A DNA stretch of 64,000 bases, from contig NZ_JANQLX010000017.1 of NCBI RefSeq assembly GCF_028280385.1, positions 124,001 to 188,000 of the forward strand, given 5' to 3'. The stretch's first letter is position 1. The number at the start of each line of letters is the position of its first letter. Shown here piece after piece: positions 9,221-17,559 of the stretch. The position numbers were made by a program, and so were the translations under genes. The stretch comes from Allomuricauda sp. Its GTDB lineage: Bacteria; Bacteroidota; Bacteroidia; Flavobacteriales; Flavobacteriaceae. A model generated the notes under the pieces. The model searched no databases, was not told the DNA's origin, and saw only the letters and a list, made by a program, of their open reading frames with translations.

Positions 9221-11620
9221 ATGCTGAAAAGACGATTACTACTGCTCCTCGTACTGATCACTCCCCTTTTCTTTCTCAACGCACAACGAAAATACACTCT
9301 TAGCGGAACGGTTTCTGAAGGAAAAAGTAACGAAACCCTCATCGGGGTCACGGTGGCTTTTCCAGAGCTTCAAACCGGGGTTGCCACCAACGAGTATGGG
9401 TTTTATTCCATTACCTTGCCTGCCGGTAAATATGAAGTTGTGGTAAGCTATCTCGGTTACCAGGATATTCGGGAGACCATCAATCTCAATTCCAACATAA
9501 AAAAGGATTTTAGCCTTTTTGAAGGCTTGGAGGAATTGGAAGAGGTTGTAGTCACCGACGAATCGAAACGCTTGGACATCAGAAAGCCACAGATGAGTGT
9601 GAATACGCTTGCCGTGCAGACCATCAAACAAATACCTGTGGTCCTTGGGGAAGCGGATGTAATCAAATCCCTCATCTTGCTTCCAGGAGTTACTAATGCC
9701 GGGGAGGCATCATCCGGATTCAATGTTCGTGGTGGTGCGGCAGACCAAAACCTGATTTTATTGGATGAGGCCACCATTTTCAATTCATCTCACCTTTTTG
9801 GCTTCTTTTCCGTATTCAACCCGGATGCCATTAAGGATGTAAAATTGTTTAAGGGAGGTATTCCGGCGAGATATGGCGGCCGGGTATCATCTGTATTGGA
9901 GATTTTTCAAAAGGAAGGTAACAGTAAGGAACTGAAGGTCAATGGTGGAATTGGAGCTGTGGCGAGCAGATTATTGGTGGAAGGTCCCATTGATAAGGAC
10001 AGGACAGCCTTTTTGGCTGGCGGAAGGGCTTCTTATGCCCATTTGTTCCTTCCTCTTTTTGACATCGATGACAAGGCTTATTTCTATGACCTGAATACCA
10101 AGATCAACCATAAGATCAACGACAATAACAGCATCTTTCTATCCGGGTATTTTGGACGCGACCTGTTCAGTATCAATGACAGCTTCGTGAATACCTATGG
10201 CAACGCTGTGGGAAATTTTAGGTGGAATCACCTATTTTCCGACAAATTATTTTCCAATCTATCCCTGATCTATTCTGATTACTTCTACGGGCTTGAGCTT
10301 GATTTTGTGGGATTTGAATGGGATTCGGGCATCCAAAACTTCAATCTAAAATATGACCTTAAACACTATTTGAACGACAAGTTTCAGCTGAATTATGGTC
10401 TCAACAATATTTACTACGTGTTCAATCCAGGGAAAATCAAACCCAACCGGGAAGATTCTGGTATTGTAGAAGAACAATTGACCAAAAAATACGCCAACGA
10501 GTCCGCCGCTTATGTGGATGTGGAACATAAACTATCCGATAAGCTTAGTTTTAACTATGGCCTCAGGGTGAGCTTGTTCAATAGATTGGGGCAAGATGAA
10601 CTGTTTGTCTATGAAAATGGCCAAGCAGTGGAGTTTGATCCCTTCCAATTGGTCTATCGTGAAGCTACCCCAATTGACACCATTAATCCTGGTAGGGGCA
10701 CTAACCTCTCCAGTTTTACCAATTTAGAGCCCAGGGTATCCATGGCCTTTGCAATGAATCCCAACAATTCGGTCAAAGCAAGTTATACCCGCTTGGCACA
10801 ATACCTGCATTTGCTGTCAAACACCAGTTCACCCACACCCTTGGATGTTTGGACTCCGAGTGGCCCATTTATTGAACCACAACTGCTGGACCAATATGCT
10901 ATTGGCTATTTCAGAAACATCAACAACGGCGAATACACGGTTGAACTTGAAGGCTTTTACAAGGATATCCAAAACAGGATAGACTATATAGATGGTGCAG
11001 ACCTCATTGCAAACAACGCCATAGAACAAGTAATTTTGAACGGAGAGGCAAGGGCCTATGGTTTGGAATTTTTACTGCGAAAAAACGAGGGGCGCTTTCA
11101 AGGTTGGTTGGCGTACACGCTATCACGCTCAGAACAACGGACCCCTGGGCGCGAAGCAGTGGAGGATAATGGTCGCTCCAATCTGGAGACCGGAATCAAT
11201 TTTGGGGAATGGTACAGCACCCCGTTTGACAAAACCCATGATATCGCCCTTTATGGTAGTTTTGACCTGAATGAGCGGCTGAATTTCAATGCCAATTTCG
11301 TGTACCAAACAGGACAGCCCACCAATTATCCTGTGGGCCAATTCGAATTTCAAGGCTTGGTGGTACCGTTCTTTGGACTTCGAAACCAAACCCGTTTACC
11401 GGATTACCACAGGCTGGACATATCGGCAACATTGCGCAACAAGCCCAAGAGAAATCGCAAATTTGAGTCGGAATGGGTACTCAGCGTATATAACGTGTAC
11501 AACAGGAGAAATGCAGCCTCCATCAACTTTAGGCAGAATCAGGACACGGGCAGGAATGAGGCTATCAGAACCTCAATATTTGGAATTATTCCAGCCATAA
11601 CCTATAACTTCAAATTTTGA
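9221..11620 (+). CDS. TonB-dependent outer-membrane receptor with carboxypeptidase-like regulatory domain
   Basis: A 799-residue active-transport receptor. It has a signal peptide (1-21, ending LNAQ), a carboxypeptidase regulatory-like domain (about 25-105: KYTLSGTVSEG, GVTVAFPELQTGVATNEYG, SYLGYQD), a plug domain with NVRGGAADQNLILLDEATIF (about 166-185), then a beta-barrel ending in ITYNFKF with the terminal aromatic residue expected for BAM-dependent insertion. It is bracketed by DUF4249 lipoprotein genes, with one base between its stop and the next ATG, so receptor and lipoproteins are co-expressed. The substrate cannot be read from the sequence. Confidence 0.93.
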   Translation: MLKRRLLLLLVLITPLFFLNAQRKYTLSGTVSEGKSNETLIGVTVAFPELQTGVATNEYGFYSITLPAGKYEVVVSYLGYQDIRETINLNSNIKKDFSLFEGLEELEEVVVTDESKRLDIRKPQMSVNTLAVQTIKQIPVVLGEADVIKSLILLPGVTNAGEASSGFNVRGGAADQNLILLDEATIFNSSHLFGFFSVFNPDAIKDVKLFKGGIPARYGGRVSSVLEIFQKEGNSKELKVNGGIGAVASRLLVEGPIDKDRTAFLAGGRASYAHLFLPLFDIDDKAYFYDLNTKINHKINDNNSIFLSGYFGRDLFSINDSFVNTYGNAVGNFRWNHLFSDKLFSNLSLIYSDYFYGLELDFVGFEWDSGIQNFNLKYDLKHYLNDKFQLNYGLNNIYYVFNPGKIKPNREDSGIVEEQLTKKYANESAAYVDVEHKLSDKLSFNYGLRVSLFNRLGQDELFVYENGQAVEFDPFQLVYREATPIDTINPGRGTNLSSFTNLEPRVSMAFAMNPNNSVKASYTRLAQYLHLLSNTSSPTPLDVWTPSGPFIEPQLLDQYAIGYFRNINNGEYTVELEGFYKDIQNRIDYIDGADLIANNAIEQVILNGEARAYGLEFLLRKNEGRFQGWLAYTLSRSEQRTPGREAVEDNGRSNLETGINFGEWYSTPFDKTHDIALYGSFDLNERLNFNANFVYQTGQPTNYPVGQFEFQGLVVPFFGLRNQTRLPDYHRLDISATLRNKPKRNRKFESEWVLSVYNVYNRRNAASINFRQNQDTGRNEAIRTSIFGIIPAITYNFKF

Positions 11621-11621
11621 T

Positions 11622-12521
11622 ATGCGACATCTAATATTTGCCATAGGATTTTTGTTGTTGGTAACGGGTTGCGAAGACGTTATTGATGTTGACGTTCCAA
11701 CTACTGAACCCCGCTTGATTGTAAATGGGGTGATACGAGTAGATCGGAATCAGGAATTTATTCCGGTTGAAATCCGGGTGACCGAAACGGACAATTTTTT
11801 TGGTGAGACACCGGTTACGGAATTGGAAAATGCCTTGATCATTTATGGACAGCCCAACCCGGATGCTCCCGAATTGCTGGATAATTTGGCAACCTCTTCC
11901 TTGGCAGAGTCCTCCCCCGGGTCTGGGATATACATCCCCGACCCTACCTTTGATGAGGATCAACGCATTAGGACCCAATTTGTAATTCCAAATACGGTAT
12001 TTATTCTTCTTATTGGACATAAAGGAAGGGATTATGCGGCAAGAACACCATATTCCCCGGTGGTCCCCATGGATAATCTGGAACAAGGTGACGAAACCCT
12101 GTTCGATGAAGATGACACCGAAATAAAAATAACGATCACTGATATTGAAGATGTGGAAAACTATTACGTCTTCGATTTTGGGTTTGGCGAATTCTTGGCC
12201 CTGGACGATCAATTTATAGATGGGCAGCAATTCGAGTTTTCCTATTTCTACCAAAAGGAACTGGAAGTAGGCGAACAAGTGGAAATAAGTATACTGGGGG
12301 CCGACCAGCAATTTTTCAATTATATGGATCTATTGGTGGAACAGACCCTGGATGATGGTGGGGTTTTTGAAACCCCGGCCGCCACGGTACGTGGAAACAT
12401 CTTCGATGTTACGGGCCTTGACAACACCTTGATTTTTGACAATGTCAACCGCCCTGAAGCTTTTCCGCTCGGCTTCTTTGCCGTTGTGGATGAATATAAG
12501 CAAAGCTTGATAATCGAGTGA
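11622..12521 (+). CDS. DUF4249 lipoprotein (copy 2)
   Basis: A 299-residue lipoprotein with lipobox LLVTGC (Cys about residue 17) and the EDVIDVDVPTTEPRLIVNGV start. It begins one base after the receptor stop and is very probably translationally linked to it. The central part (about residues 158-215, from DETLFDEDDTE through YYVFDFGFGEF to FSYFYQ) is almost identical to copy 3, including long stretches of identical DNA, whereas the two ends diverge. It is the likely partner lipoprotein of the adjacent receptor; the ligand is unknown. Confidence 0.9.
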   Translation: MRHLIFAIGFLLLVTGCEDVIDVDVPTTEPRLIVNGVIRVDRNQEFIPVEIRVTETDNFFGETPVTELENALIIYGQPNPDAPELLDNLATSSLAESSPGSGIYIPDPTFDEDQRIRTQFVIPNTVFILLIGHKGRDYAARTPYSPVVPMDNLEQGDETLFDEDDTEIKITITDIEDVENYYVFDFGFGEFLALDDQFIDGQQFEFSYFYQKELEVGEQVEISILGADQQFFNYMDLLVEQTLDDGGVFETPAATVRGNIFDVTGLDNTLIFDNVNRPEAFPLGFFAVVDEYKQSLIIE

Positions 12522-12561
12522 TCAAGTGAAGCTGTTTGTATAACATTACCATGCTACTCCG

Positions 12562-13452
12562 ATGGGAAGGTTTGCTTTTCTTTTGATAGTTACGATTCTT
12601 TGCGCCTGTGAGGATGTGGTGGATGTGGACTTACCGCAAACCGAGACAAGGCTCATCGTCAATGGGATTGTTCGTGTGGATCCCACCCAGGAGTTTTTAC
12701 CCATCAAGATCGCGGTTACCGAAACCAACGGTTTTTTTGAGGACCCAACTATCACCAGCCTGGAAAGTGCTGTAATTCTAGTTGGGGAACCTAATCCGGA
12801 TTCGCCCGACTTACTCAATTTATCTACCAAAATCTTAAAGGAACTAACCCCGGGAAGCGGAGTCTATGAACCTGATACGGTAAATGTGGATGAGCGTATC
12901 CAAACCAGGTTCCTAAATGAGAATACCGTCTTCTTTTTGATTATTGAGCACAAGGGAAAAAAGTATTTGGCCGAGAGCAACTATTACCAAACCGTTCCCA
13001 TTGATAGACTGGAATTGGGAACGGAAACCCTGTTCGATGAAGATGACACCGAGGTAAAACTGACCATAACAGACGTGCCGGAAGAAGAAAATTATTACGT
13101 CTTCGATTTTGGTTTTGGAGAATTCTTGGCCCTGGACGATCAGTTTATAGATGGGCAGCAGTTTGAATTCTCATATTTCTACCAAACCGATTTGGATGCT
13201 GGACAAGAATTGGAAATCAGCATTTTGGGCGCCGACCAACAATTCCATAATTATGTAGATCTATTGGTAGAACAGACCGAAGAGGACGGGGGCGTGTTTG
13301 AAACTCCGGCAGCAACGCCAAGAGGAAATGTTTTCGACATTACCGGCCTTGACAACATCACAGTTGTGGATAATGTGGCCCGTCCTGAGTCTTTTGCCCT
13401 AGGTTATTTTGCAGTGGTGCAAGAGCACAAGGTATACGTGGTCAAGGAATGA
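12562..13452 (+). CDS. DUF4249 lipoprotein (copy 3)
   Basis: A 296-residue lipoprotein with lipobox TILCAC (Cys15) and the EDVVDVDLPQTETRLIVNGI start. ATG 12562 was chosen because the ATG at 12551 is out of frame. It lies 40 bases after copy 2, of which it is a recent tandem duplicate: a 29-base block at 12093-12121 recurs exactly at 13024-13052. Its stop abuts the stop of the convergent gntP gene with no terminator between. The function is the same as for copy 2 and is unknown beyond association with a TonB receptor. Confidence 0.9.
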   Translation: MGRFAFLLIVTILCACEDVVDVDLPQTETRLIVNGIVRVDPTQEFLPIKIAVTETNGFFEDPTITSLESAVILVGEPNPDSPDLLNLSTKILKELTPGSGVYEPDTVNVDERIQTRFLNENTVFFLIIEHKGKKYLAESNYYQTVPIDRLELGTETLFDEDDTEVKLTITDVPEEENYYVFDFGFGEFLALDDQFIDGQQFEFSYFYQTDLDAGQELEISILGADQQFHNYVDLLVEQTEEDGGVFETPAATPRGNVFDITGLDNITVVDNVARPESFALGYFAVVQEHKVYVVKE

Positions 13453-14775
13453 TCATAGGATGGTATATAGCAGTAGAATTATCGCAATACCCGTAAGGCC
13501 TTGAAACAAAGTGGCCAATGTATGTCCTCTCAATGCGGTCTTCACGTTGATTTTCGAAAACTGCGAAACCACCCAAAAATAGCTATCGTTCACATGGGAA
13601 ACGGTCATGGCTCCCGCACCAATGGCAAGAACAGCCAAGGCCTTATCCGTTATGGAATTTAAGCCAAAAGTTTCCAAAAGAGGGGCAATTATAGCGGAAG
13701 TCGTGATAATGGCAACCGTGGAAGAACCTTGTGCGGTTTTTAGGACTGCTGCAATGGCAAAGGCCAACAACAATCCGCCCATACCCGAGCTCTGCCCCAA
13801 ATTGAACAGCTCGGCCATATCCATGGTCCGAAGTATGGCACCAAAAGCTCCGCCTGCACCGGTTATGAGCACTATGGACCCCGCTTGTCTGAACGCTTCA
13901 GGCACCCATTTTTTTTGTGCCTCCGCAGGAATCTTCCTAGCCATTAAAAAAGCGAACAACACCCCGATCAGTAGGGCAATGATTGGGCTGCCCAAAAAAT
14001 CAAAGACATAAAATAGACTCCCTTGGCCCATTGGAAATGTGGGATAATTGGCAATGGATTTTAAGGCAATCAATAGAATGGGAACGATTAAGGGCAAAAA
14101 TGCTTGAATGGTTCCTATCCCGGGTTCCTCTGTTGATTCCATATTGTTTTCTCCTTCTTGGGAGGGCTCTACGGTAAGCCTTTTACCCACGATACGTGCC
14201 CAAAAGTAACCAGTTAAAGAGACCGGTATGGAAACCACCAATCCAAATAACAAGACCATCCCCAGATCTGCTTCCAAGATGGCGGCTGCAGCCAAAGGAC
14301 CTGGCGTTGGTGGCACAAACACATGGGCTGCGTACAATCCTGTACCGAGGGCAATGGCAAAAACCAAAATGGGAATCCCGGATTTTTTGCTCAATGCCTT
14401 GTTCAAACTTGATAAAATTATAAACCCGGAATCACAGAATACGGGTATGGAAATAATATATCCCGCCAGGTTAATCGCCAACGGGGATTTTTTAAGTCCC
14501 ACAATCTTCAACACCGCGTTGGCAAGCACTTTGGTTCCCCCGGTTTTTTCAAGATAGATTCCAATGACGGTTCCAAAAGCGATGACCAATCCAATTCCAG
14601 AAAGCGTTTTCCCAAAACCTGCACCCATGGCCTCCATAATGTCAGTAGGTGAAAGTCCCAAAATAAACCCAGAGACTATAGCGGCCAAGGTCAACGAAAA
14701 TACCGGATGCATTTTAAACCTAATGGTCGCAACAATGATAAACACGACCACAAGGGCCAAAAAAAGTATTTCCAT
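13453..14775 (-). CDS. GntP-family gluconate/sugar-acid:proton symporter
   Basis: A 440-residue inner-membrane permease with about 12 hydrophobic helices. Family markers are GAGFGKTLSGIGLVIAFGTVIG split across the second and third helices, PVFCDSGFIILSSLNK, PPTPGPLAAAAIL and the C-terminal SHVNDSYFWVVSQF. GntP proteins carry gluconate and related aldonates. No gluconate kinase lies beside it, so the substrate is inferred from the family only. The gene is transcribed towards the DUF4249 cluster and shares no intergenic space with it. Its product could feed the pentose-phosphate genes at 57-61 kb, but that link is speculative. Confidence 0.92.
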   Translation of the reverse strand: MEILFLALVVVFIIVATIRFKMHPVFSLTLAAIVSGFILGLSPTDIMEAMGAGFGKTLSGIGLVIAFGTVIGIYLEKTGGTKVLANAVLKIVGLKKSPLAINLAGYIISIPVFCDSGFIILSSLNKALSKKSGIPILVFAIALGTGLYAAHVFVPPTPGPLAAAAILEADLGMVLLFGLVVSIPVSLTGYFWARIVGKRLTVEPSQEGENNMESTEEPGIGTIQAFLPLIVPILLIALKSIANYPTFPMGQGSLFYVFDFLGSPIIALLIGVLFAFLMARKIPAEAQKKWVPEAFRQAGSIVLITGAGGAFGAILRTMDMAELFNLGQSSGMGGLLLAFAIAAVLKTAQGSSTVAIITTSAIIAPLLETFGLNSITDKALAVLAIGAGAMTVSHVNDSYFWVVSQFSKINVKTALRGHTLATLFQGLTGIAIILLLYTIL

Positions 14776-14826
14776 TTTTAGGGTATTCTCCTCTAAATAT
14801 AGCGTAAAGTTGCTACATTAGTCCTA

Positions 14827-15060
14827 ATGCATACAGACAAAAAACTTCTGGTAAAAGGCCTCAAATTTGTTGGGTACACGGTGGCTGTAATGTTCATGGC
14901 GCCTTTTACCATTTATCAGGCGTTTAAGAACGAAGGGCATCCTGCTTACTTGCCCGTGCTCATTATTGGAATCCTATTGGCCATTGTTGCCATAGCCCTT
15001 GGATTTTATACCATCAAAATATTTATGGACTCCCTATTTGGAAAGAAAAAAAAGGGTTAG
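14827..15060 (+). CDS. DUF6095-type small membrane protein
   Basis: A 77-residue protein with two membrane helices (about 13-30 and 41-66) separated by the KNEGHPAYLP turn and ending in a KKKKG tail. It resembles small flavobacterial DUF6095 proteins, from memory of the family. A -7-like TACATTAG (14814-14821) ends five bases before the ATG, suggesting a leaderless mRNA. The 3' end overlaps the convergent DUF4294 gene by four bases. Function unknown. Confidence 0.75.
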   Translation: MHTDKKLLVKGLKFVGYTVAVMFMAPFTIYQAFKNEGHPAYLPVLIIGILLAIVAIALGFYTIKIFMDSLFGKKKKG

Positions 15061-15746
15061 TCCTTTTTAGGAGGGGTGTTTTTCCATTTGTTGCTGAGCT
15101 GCGCATAGTCGTAATCCAATACTGATTTTTGCCGTTCCAATCTTTTGGATGCAAAGGCGCGTTGCAAGATATCCTCTATGAGATAGTCTTCATGGATACG
15201 TTCCGGGTGGAACTCTTCCTTGATACTTATCTTAAAGGCCTTGGCCGTGGTATTGTACCAAAATGCACGCCAGCCATTGCGCAGTTCCTTCACCAGTCCA
15301 AATGCCGTTTTTCCGGTCTGGCGATAAATCAACTTGACCAAAATCTGTCCCTCGGTCCTAGTTAACTTTTTAAGCTCTGCGGAAAATTCGCCCTCAATAT
15401 ATTTTTGGACCTTTTTGGTGTATTTTTTCCGATGGCGCTTCTTCTTGATCTTGCCCAAACTATCGTTCAGTTCCACTAAACGTTCCGCGGCCAACTTTGC
15501 ATAAGGATAGACCTTTAAGGTCTTTCTCCTTAAAATATAATATCGTAGTTTTTCCCTGCGGTCCGCGAACTCCAATTTGCCAAAAAGATAGACCTCGTCA
15601 AGCGCAATGGAGCTGTACAAAATGGAGTCTCCTTCAAAACGGACATAATAATCGGTAATGGTATCCTTTTCAGTTTTTTGGGAAAAACCAAGGAAGCATG
15701 ACAAGAAGAAAACCGCGGCAACGCAATAACGCATCATTCCATTCAT
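15057..15746 (-). CDS. DUF4294 secreted protein
   Basis: A 229-residue exported protein with a signal peptide ending FLGFSQ. It has a central very basic block (KKKRHRKKYTKKVQKYI, about 100-116) and the conserved ILVKLIYRQTGKTAF and ELRNGWRAFWYN segments (about 135-170) typical of the DUF4294 family of flavobacteria. ATG codons at 15746, 15737 and 15734 are all possible starts; the shorter ones give an equally good signal peptide. It is divergent from the M42 peptidase gene, as often seen for this family. Function unknown. Confidence 0.85.
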   Translation of the reverse strand: MNGMMRYCVAAVFFLSCFLGFSQKTEKDTITDYYVRFEGDSILYSSIALDEVYLFGKLEFADRREKLRYYILRRKTLKVYPYAKLAAERLVELNDSLGKIKKKRHRKKYTKKVQKYIEGEFSAELKKLTRTEGQILVKLIYRQTGKTAFGLVKELRNGWRAFWYNTTAKAFKISIKEEFHPERIHEDYLIEDILQRAFASKRLERQKSVLDYDYAQLSNKWKNTPPKKD

Positions 15747-15762
15747 TGATCAAAAGTCCTGC

Positions 15763-15770
15763 CAAAATTA
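15763..15770 (-). promoter_or_regulatory. Promoter -7 element for DUF4294 gene
   Basis: On the minus strand this reads TAATTTTG, a full match to TAnnTTTG, 16 bases upstream of the longest DUF4294 start. Confidence 0.5.
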
Positions 15771-15814
15771 AGGATAAAGCAAGGAATTGGCTATTAAATA
15801 AAAGTGAATATTGT

Positions 15815-15822
15815 TATGTTTG
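15815..15822 (+). promoter_or_regulatory. Promoter -7 element for the M42 peptidase gene
   Basis: TATGTTTG, a full match to TAnnTTTG, ends 17 bases before the ATG at 15840. It forms a divergent promoter pair with the element at 15763-15770. Confidence 0.55.
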
Positions 15823-15839
15823 TGAACTAAAATAAGCAA

Positions 15840-16928
15840 ATGGCAACACCTAAAATAATTACCTCAAAATCCCTTAAGTTCTTCGAAAAATACCTTAACA
15901 ATGCCTCTCCCACTGGGTACGAATGGGAAGGTCAAAAGATTTGGATGGACTACCTAAAGCCCTATGTGGACGATTTTATAACGGACACTTACGGTACAGC
16001 GGTGGCGGTAATAAATCCAGAAGCCAAATACAAAGTTGTCATTGAAGGTCATTCAGATGAAATATCCTGGTACGTTAATTACATTACCGATAATGGCCTT
16101 ATTTACGTCATCCGAAATGGGGGTAGTGACCATCAGATAGCGCCTTCAAAATGGGTGAACATACACACCAAAAAAGGCATTATAAAAGGGGTATTTGGAT
16201 GGCCGGCCATCCATACGCGCAACCGGGCCAAGGAAGAACCTCCTAAATTGGACAATATTTTTATTGATATAGGAGCCAAGGACAAGGAAGAAGTTGAAAA
16301 AATGGGAGTTCACGTAGGTTGTGTGATCACCTACCCGGATGAATTCCAGGTGTTGAATAAGAACAAGTTTGTCTGCCGTGCCATAGACAATAGGGCCGGT
16401 GGATTCATGATTGCGGAAGTGGCGCGTCTACTCCATGAAAACAAAAAGAAACTTCCTTTTGGATTGTATATTACCAATTCCGTCCAAGAAGAAATTGGAC
16501 TGCGCGGTGCTGAAATGATCACCCATACCATTAAGCCGGACGTGGCCATTGTTACGGATGTATGCCATGATACCACTACCCCAATGATCGACAAAAAGAA
16601 AGAAGGGGAAACTTCCATAGGTTCAGGGCCTGTGATTTCATACGCCCCGGCCATCCAAAACAAACTCAGGGAAAGAATAATTGAAACAGCGGAAGCAAAG
16701 AAGATTCCATTCCAGCGCTTGGCTTCTTCCCGCTATACAGGAACGGATACGGATGCCTTTGCATACAGTAATGGAGGTGTGGCCTCTGCACTGATATCCC
16801 TCCCGCTCCGTTATATGCACACCACGGTGGAAATGGTGCATAAAGATGATGTGGAGAATGTTATCCGATTGATTTATGAAACTTTACTTACTATCCAAGA
16901 AGGCGAGACCTTTAGCTATTTTGACTAA
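15840..16928 (+). CDS. M42-family metallo-aminopeptidase
   Basis: A 362-residue di-metal aminopeptidase (often labelled endoglucanase M in old annotation) that trims peptides in the cytoplasm as a large oligomer. Metal and catalytic residues are in place: His-Ser-Asp in EGHSDEISW (about 76-84), Asp in CRAIDNRAGG (about 179-188), Glu-Glu in VQEEIGLRGAE (about 216-226), Asp in VTDVCHDTT and His in YMHTTVEMV near the C-terminus. There is no signal peptide, consistent with a cytoplasmic enzyme. It is divergent from DUF4294 and followed by a small palindromic repeat. Confidence 0.93.
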   Translation: MATPKIITSKSLKFFEKYLNNASPTGYEWEGQKIWMDYLKPYVDDFITDTYGTAVAVINPEAKYKVVIEGHSDEISWYVNYITDNGLIYVIRNGGSDHQIAPSKWVNIHTKKGIIKGVFGWPAIHTRNRAKEEPPKLDNIFIDIGAKDKEEVEKMGVHVGCVITYPDEFQVLNKNKFVCRAIDNRAGGFMIAEVARLLHENKKKLPFGLYITNSVQEEIGLRGAEMITHTIKPDVAIVTDVCHDTTTPMIDKKKEGETSIGSGPVISYAPAIQNKLRERIIETAEAKKIPFQRLASSRYTGTDTDAFAYSNGGVASALISLPLRYMHTTVEMVHKDDVENVIRLIYETLLTIQEGETFSYFD

Positions 16929-16930
16929 GT

Positions 16931-16998
16931 TGTCATTCCCGAGAAAGCGGGAATCTTAAACTTTTAACCGATGTATTCCTGTCTGTACGGGATTGACA
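16931..16998 (+). repeat. Short palindromic intergenic element
   Basis: The 68-bp element is bounded by TGTCATTCCC (16931-16940) and GGGATTGACA (16989-16998), inverted repeats with one mismatch. It contains a perfect inner hairpin, ATTCCCG (16935-16941) with CGGGAAT (16948-16954). It resembles REP-like or MITE-like dispersed palindromes and fills the gap between the peptidase and NUDIX genes, so it may also attenuate readthrough. Confidence 0.55.
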
Positions 16999-17013
16999 CT
17001 AATAATGTGATTC

Positions 17014-17559
17014 ATGGATGAATTGGTGGACATTCTGGATGAAGATGGGAATCCCACTGGGAAAAGCTGCTTAAAATCCGAAGCCCACCTCAAAGGTTTA
17101 TTCCATCCTACCGTTCATGTTTGGCTATACACTGTGGATGGTAGTGTCCTATTTCAAAAAAGGGCTACCAGCAAAGATACTTTTCCCGGACTTTGGGATG
17201 TATCTGTGGCCGGGCATATTGGCGCTGGCGAAGACGTACTTGAAGCGGCGGTTCGCGAAGTAGAGGAAGAAGTGGGGCTTGTCATCAAGCCGAGGGATTT
17301 GGAAAAAATAGGTTATTTCCTATCCGTACACCAGCACAGCAAAACCTTGCTGGACAAAGAATACCACCATTCTTTTCTTTGTGAATTGCAAGTCCCTTTG
17401 TCACAGCTCGTCAAACAAGAAAGTGAAGTGGACGCTTTGGAATTGATAGCCTTGGAAGTATTTAAAACCAATGTGAAACAGGGCCAATTGGACGGTTTTG
17501 TGCCCAATGATTCTGATTATTACCTAAAGGTAATCGAAGAAATATCAAAAAGATTATAA
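17014..17559 (+). CDS. NUDIX hydrolase
   Basis: A 181-residue NUDIX enzyme that hydrolyses a nucleoside diphosphate-X or similar pyrophosphate. The Nudix box is complete in GHIGAGEDVLEAAVREVEEE followed by VGL (about 68-90). The N-terminus MDELVDILDEDG and the FHPTVHVWLY and LFQKRA segments place it with the YfcD/IPP-isomerase-like subgroup. The true substrate is not predictable. The 3' end overlaps the convergent hisS stop by six bases through the shared palindrome TTATAA. Confidence 0.9.
   Translation: MDELVDILDEDGNPTGKSCLKSEAHLKGLFHPTVHVWLYTVDGSVLFQKRATSKDTFPGLWDVSVAGHIGAGEDVLEAAVREVEEEVGLVIKPRDLEKIGYFLSVHQHSKTLLDKEYHHSFLCELQVPLSQLVKQESEVDALELIALEVFKTNVKQGQLDGFVPNDSDYYLKVIEEISKRL

Noticed and set aside
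11631..12311. A 226-codon frame opposite DUF4249 copy 2
   Set aside because: Entirely antisense to a well-supported lipoprotein gene; composition is Cys/Ile/Phe-rich with no domain.
13453..14775. Gluconate operon with kinase
   Set aside because: The GntP permease is flanked by unrelated genes; linking it to zwf-pgl-gnd more than 40 kb away is speculation.
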